The notes under the pieces were generated by a model. It worked only from the letters and a program-made list of their open reading frames with translations. It was not told the origin of the DNA and did no database searches. The position numbers and the translations under genes are program-made. From contig NZ_JAEMXM010000005.1 in assembly GCF_016482785.1 (NCBI RefSeq), positions 124,001-188,000 on the forward strand: a stretch of DNA of 64,000 nucleotides, written 5' to 3'. How positions within the stretch are numbered: position 1 is the stretch's first letter; every line of letters begins with the position of its first letter. Shown piece by piece: positions 62,817-64,000 of this stretch. The DNA comes from Paenibacillus alkalitolerans. Lineage in GTDB: Bacteria > Bacillota > Bacilli > Paenibacillales > YIM-B00363.

Positions 62817-63817
62817 ATGAAGGCGGTGGTTCTTGTGCTTCGTTCCAATTCCAATGTGCAAAACCAGTATGAATTCGTCTGTATTGAAGATCTTGTTCTT
62901 CCAAATCATCCTCTTCGTAAAATACAAAAACATATCGACTTTTCATTTATTCTCGATCTCGTCCGCCCCTATTACTGTGAGGATAACGGTCGTCCGTCAG
63001 CTGATCCGGTTATGCTCTTTAAAATGCTGTTTATTGGTTATCTTTTCGGAATACGATCGGAGCGGCAACTGGAAATCGAAGTCCACTCCAATAACGCCTA
63101 TCGCTGGTTCCTTGGCCTTGGCCTGAGAGATCGTGTGCCGGATCATAGTACACTCAGTTATTTCCGTGATCGTCTTCGGGAGGGAGACGTGTTTCAGAAC
63201 ATATTTGACGAAGTGATATGGCTGGCGATCAATCATCGCCTGGTTGCCGGTCGGGTTCTCATCACTGACTCCACTCACTTGAAAGCCAATGCGAACAAGC
63301 GGAAGTTCGTCAAAGAGCAGGTTTCGCAAAGCACGAAAGCGTACATGGATGAACTAGATGAGGCGATCAGCGTAGACCGGGAGGCGAATGGAAAAAAGCT
63401 CTAAAACCACGAAAGGAGGTGGAAGAACAAAAAGAAATAAAGGTAAGTACAACGGATCCAGATAGCGGCTACATGGTGCGTGACGGCAAGCCGGAAGGTT
63501 TTTTCTACCTCGACCACCGAACGGTTGACCATAAATACAACATCATCACAGATGTACATATCACGGCCGGCAACGTTCATGACTCCGTCCCTTATGTGGA
63601 TCGACTGGATCACATCGTAAAGAAATTCAAATTCGAGAAGTCGCTGGAAGCCGTTGCGTTAGATGCAGGGTATTTCACGTCTTACATATGCAAGAAAATG
63701 CAGGAGAAAAGCATTTACGCGGTCATTGGCCGAAGAGCATTCACTCCTGCTAAAGGATTAATCGCCAAGTGGCGGTTTAAATACGACGCTGAGAAGAATG
63801 TGTATATATGTCCATAA
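62817..63817 (+). pseudogene. IS1182-like transposase, frameshifted and truncated
   Basis: The first frame (62817-63404) holds the N-terminal DUF772-type domain (RSERQLEIEVHSNNAYRWF, VPDHSTLSYFRDRL) and the first catalytic Asp region (LITDSTHLKANANKRK), then stops at TAA 63402-63404 after GKKL. The next frame continues directly as LKPRKEVEEQKEIKVSTT and YNIITDVHITAGNVHDSV to TAA 63817. One missing base near 63398 (GCTC for an expected GCCTC) explains the break. About 330 residues remain of the usual 450-480, so the C-terminus is also lost. The second part has its own GTG and GAAAGGAGG, but it is not an independent gene. GTG 62835, after AAGGCGGTGG, may be the original start. Confidence 0.88.
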
Positions 63818-63924
63818 AAACTCATTAAGTATAGACTTTTTCCATATGCAATAAGGGGGAAAACGAATTCAATTGGCGGTTCGACAACATTCCAGATCTT
63901 TAACCAATAAGAGAGGTTCAAAAT

Positions 63925-63966
63925 AAAACCTTGATCGAGTGCTCGTCATTCAATCAAGGTTTTTCT
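63925..63966 (+). terminator. Terminator after the transposase remnant
   Basis: AAAACCTTGAT (63925-63935) pairs with ATCAAGGTTTT (63953-63963) and ends in T's. Between 63818 and this point I see no gene. Confidence 0.85.
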
Positions 63967-64000
63967 TATGGCCGTAAGCCCTAAGCATTTATATTGACAA

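Noticed and set aside
63419-63817. Independent gene with its own GTG and GAAAGGAGG site
   Set aside because: It continues the IS1182-like transposase directly; the frames join if one base is restored near 63398.

Overview
The window looks like chromosomal DNA of a Gram-positive, plant-polysaccharide-degrading member of the Paenibacillaceae (Paenibacillus, Cohnella or a close relative). This rests on gene content: four CUT1 sugar importers with lipoprotein binding proteins and no ATPase gene of their own, YesM/YesN-type two-component pairs beside permeases, a membrane-anchored AraC regulator, a FIMAH-tailed secreted mosaic enzyme, a Rex-type operator before ndh, a c-di-GMP-I riboswitch, a catabolite-response element, and strong AGGAGG-like ribosome binding sites. 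No database search was possible, so the taxon is an inference.

Layout. 1-7415: a GH28-like beta-helix enzyme, cut by the left edge, and a 1918-residue secreted alginate-lyase-like mosaic protein. 7483-15095: a LacI regulator divergent from an operon of two permeases, a frameshifted binding protein, an intracellular GH32 fructan/sucrose hydrolase and a Gfo/Idh/MocA dehydrogenase. 15237-21238: a cre site, a second importer and a transmembrane AraC regulator. 21488-24031: a secreted GH43 arabinanase with aBig and LamG modules. 24060-25002: a Nudix pseudogene and a 497-bp, MITE-like IS4-family relic with perfect 19-bp ends. 25074-34516: histidine kinase, response regulator, third importer and two FAD-dependent oxidoreductases, the first with a HEAT-like tail. 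34517-43069: a DeoR regulator, MFS transporter, AraC regulator, phytanoyl-CoA-dioxygenase-like protein, TIM-barrel isomerase, an unusual ferritin-like protein, an APH-fold kinase and a haloacid dehalogenase. 43103-44695: AraC debris and a serine beta-lactamase-fold hydrolase. 45035-49018: an ECF sigma factor fused to a C39/BtrH-like domain, followed by a protein carrying two more copies of that domain. 49019-49765: a gene-free stretch with a cluster of five GGTCA-A/T-TGACC repeats. 49766-52577: a GH43 beta-xylosidase convergent with Rex-site-preceded ndh. 52859-62606: a promoter, a c-di-GMP riboswitch and terminator, then a fourth importer with its own histidine kinase, response regulator and GH2 glycosidase. 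62607-64000: a tRNA-Ala-like 3' fragment and a frameshifted, truncated IS1182-like transposase.

How the genes work together. Secreted enzymes (GH28-like, lyase-like mosaic, GH43 arabinanase) would cut pectin or hemicellulose outside the cell. The lipoprotein-dependent importers would bring in oligomers, powered by a shared ATPase encoded elsewhere. Cytoplasmic enzymes (GH32, GH43 xylosidase, GH2) would finish hydrolysis. Each importer has a different sensor: LacI, a one-piece membrane AraC, or a YesM/YesN pair. The most unusual unit is the sigma-factor/C39-like pair at 45035-49018: the two proteins share a C-terminal domain, the domains seem to lack the C39 catalytic histidine, and no anti-sigma gene is visible. 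It is the best candidate here for an undescribed signalling system. The window also holds several decayed genes.
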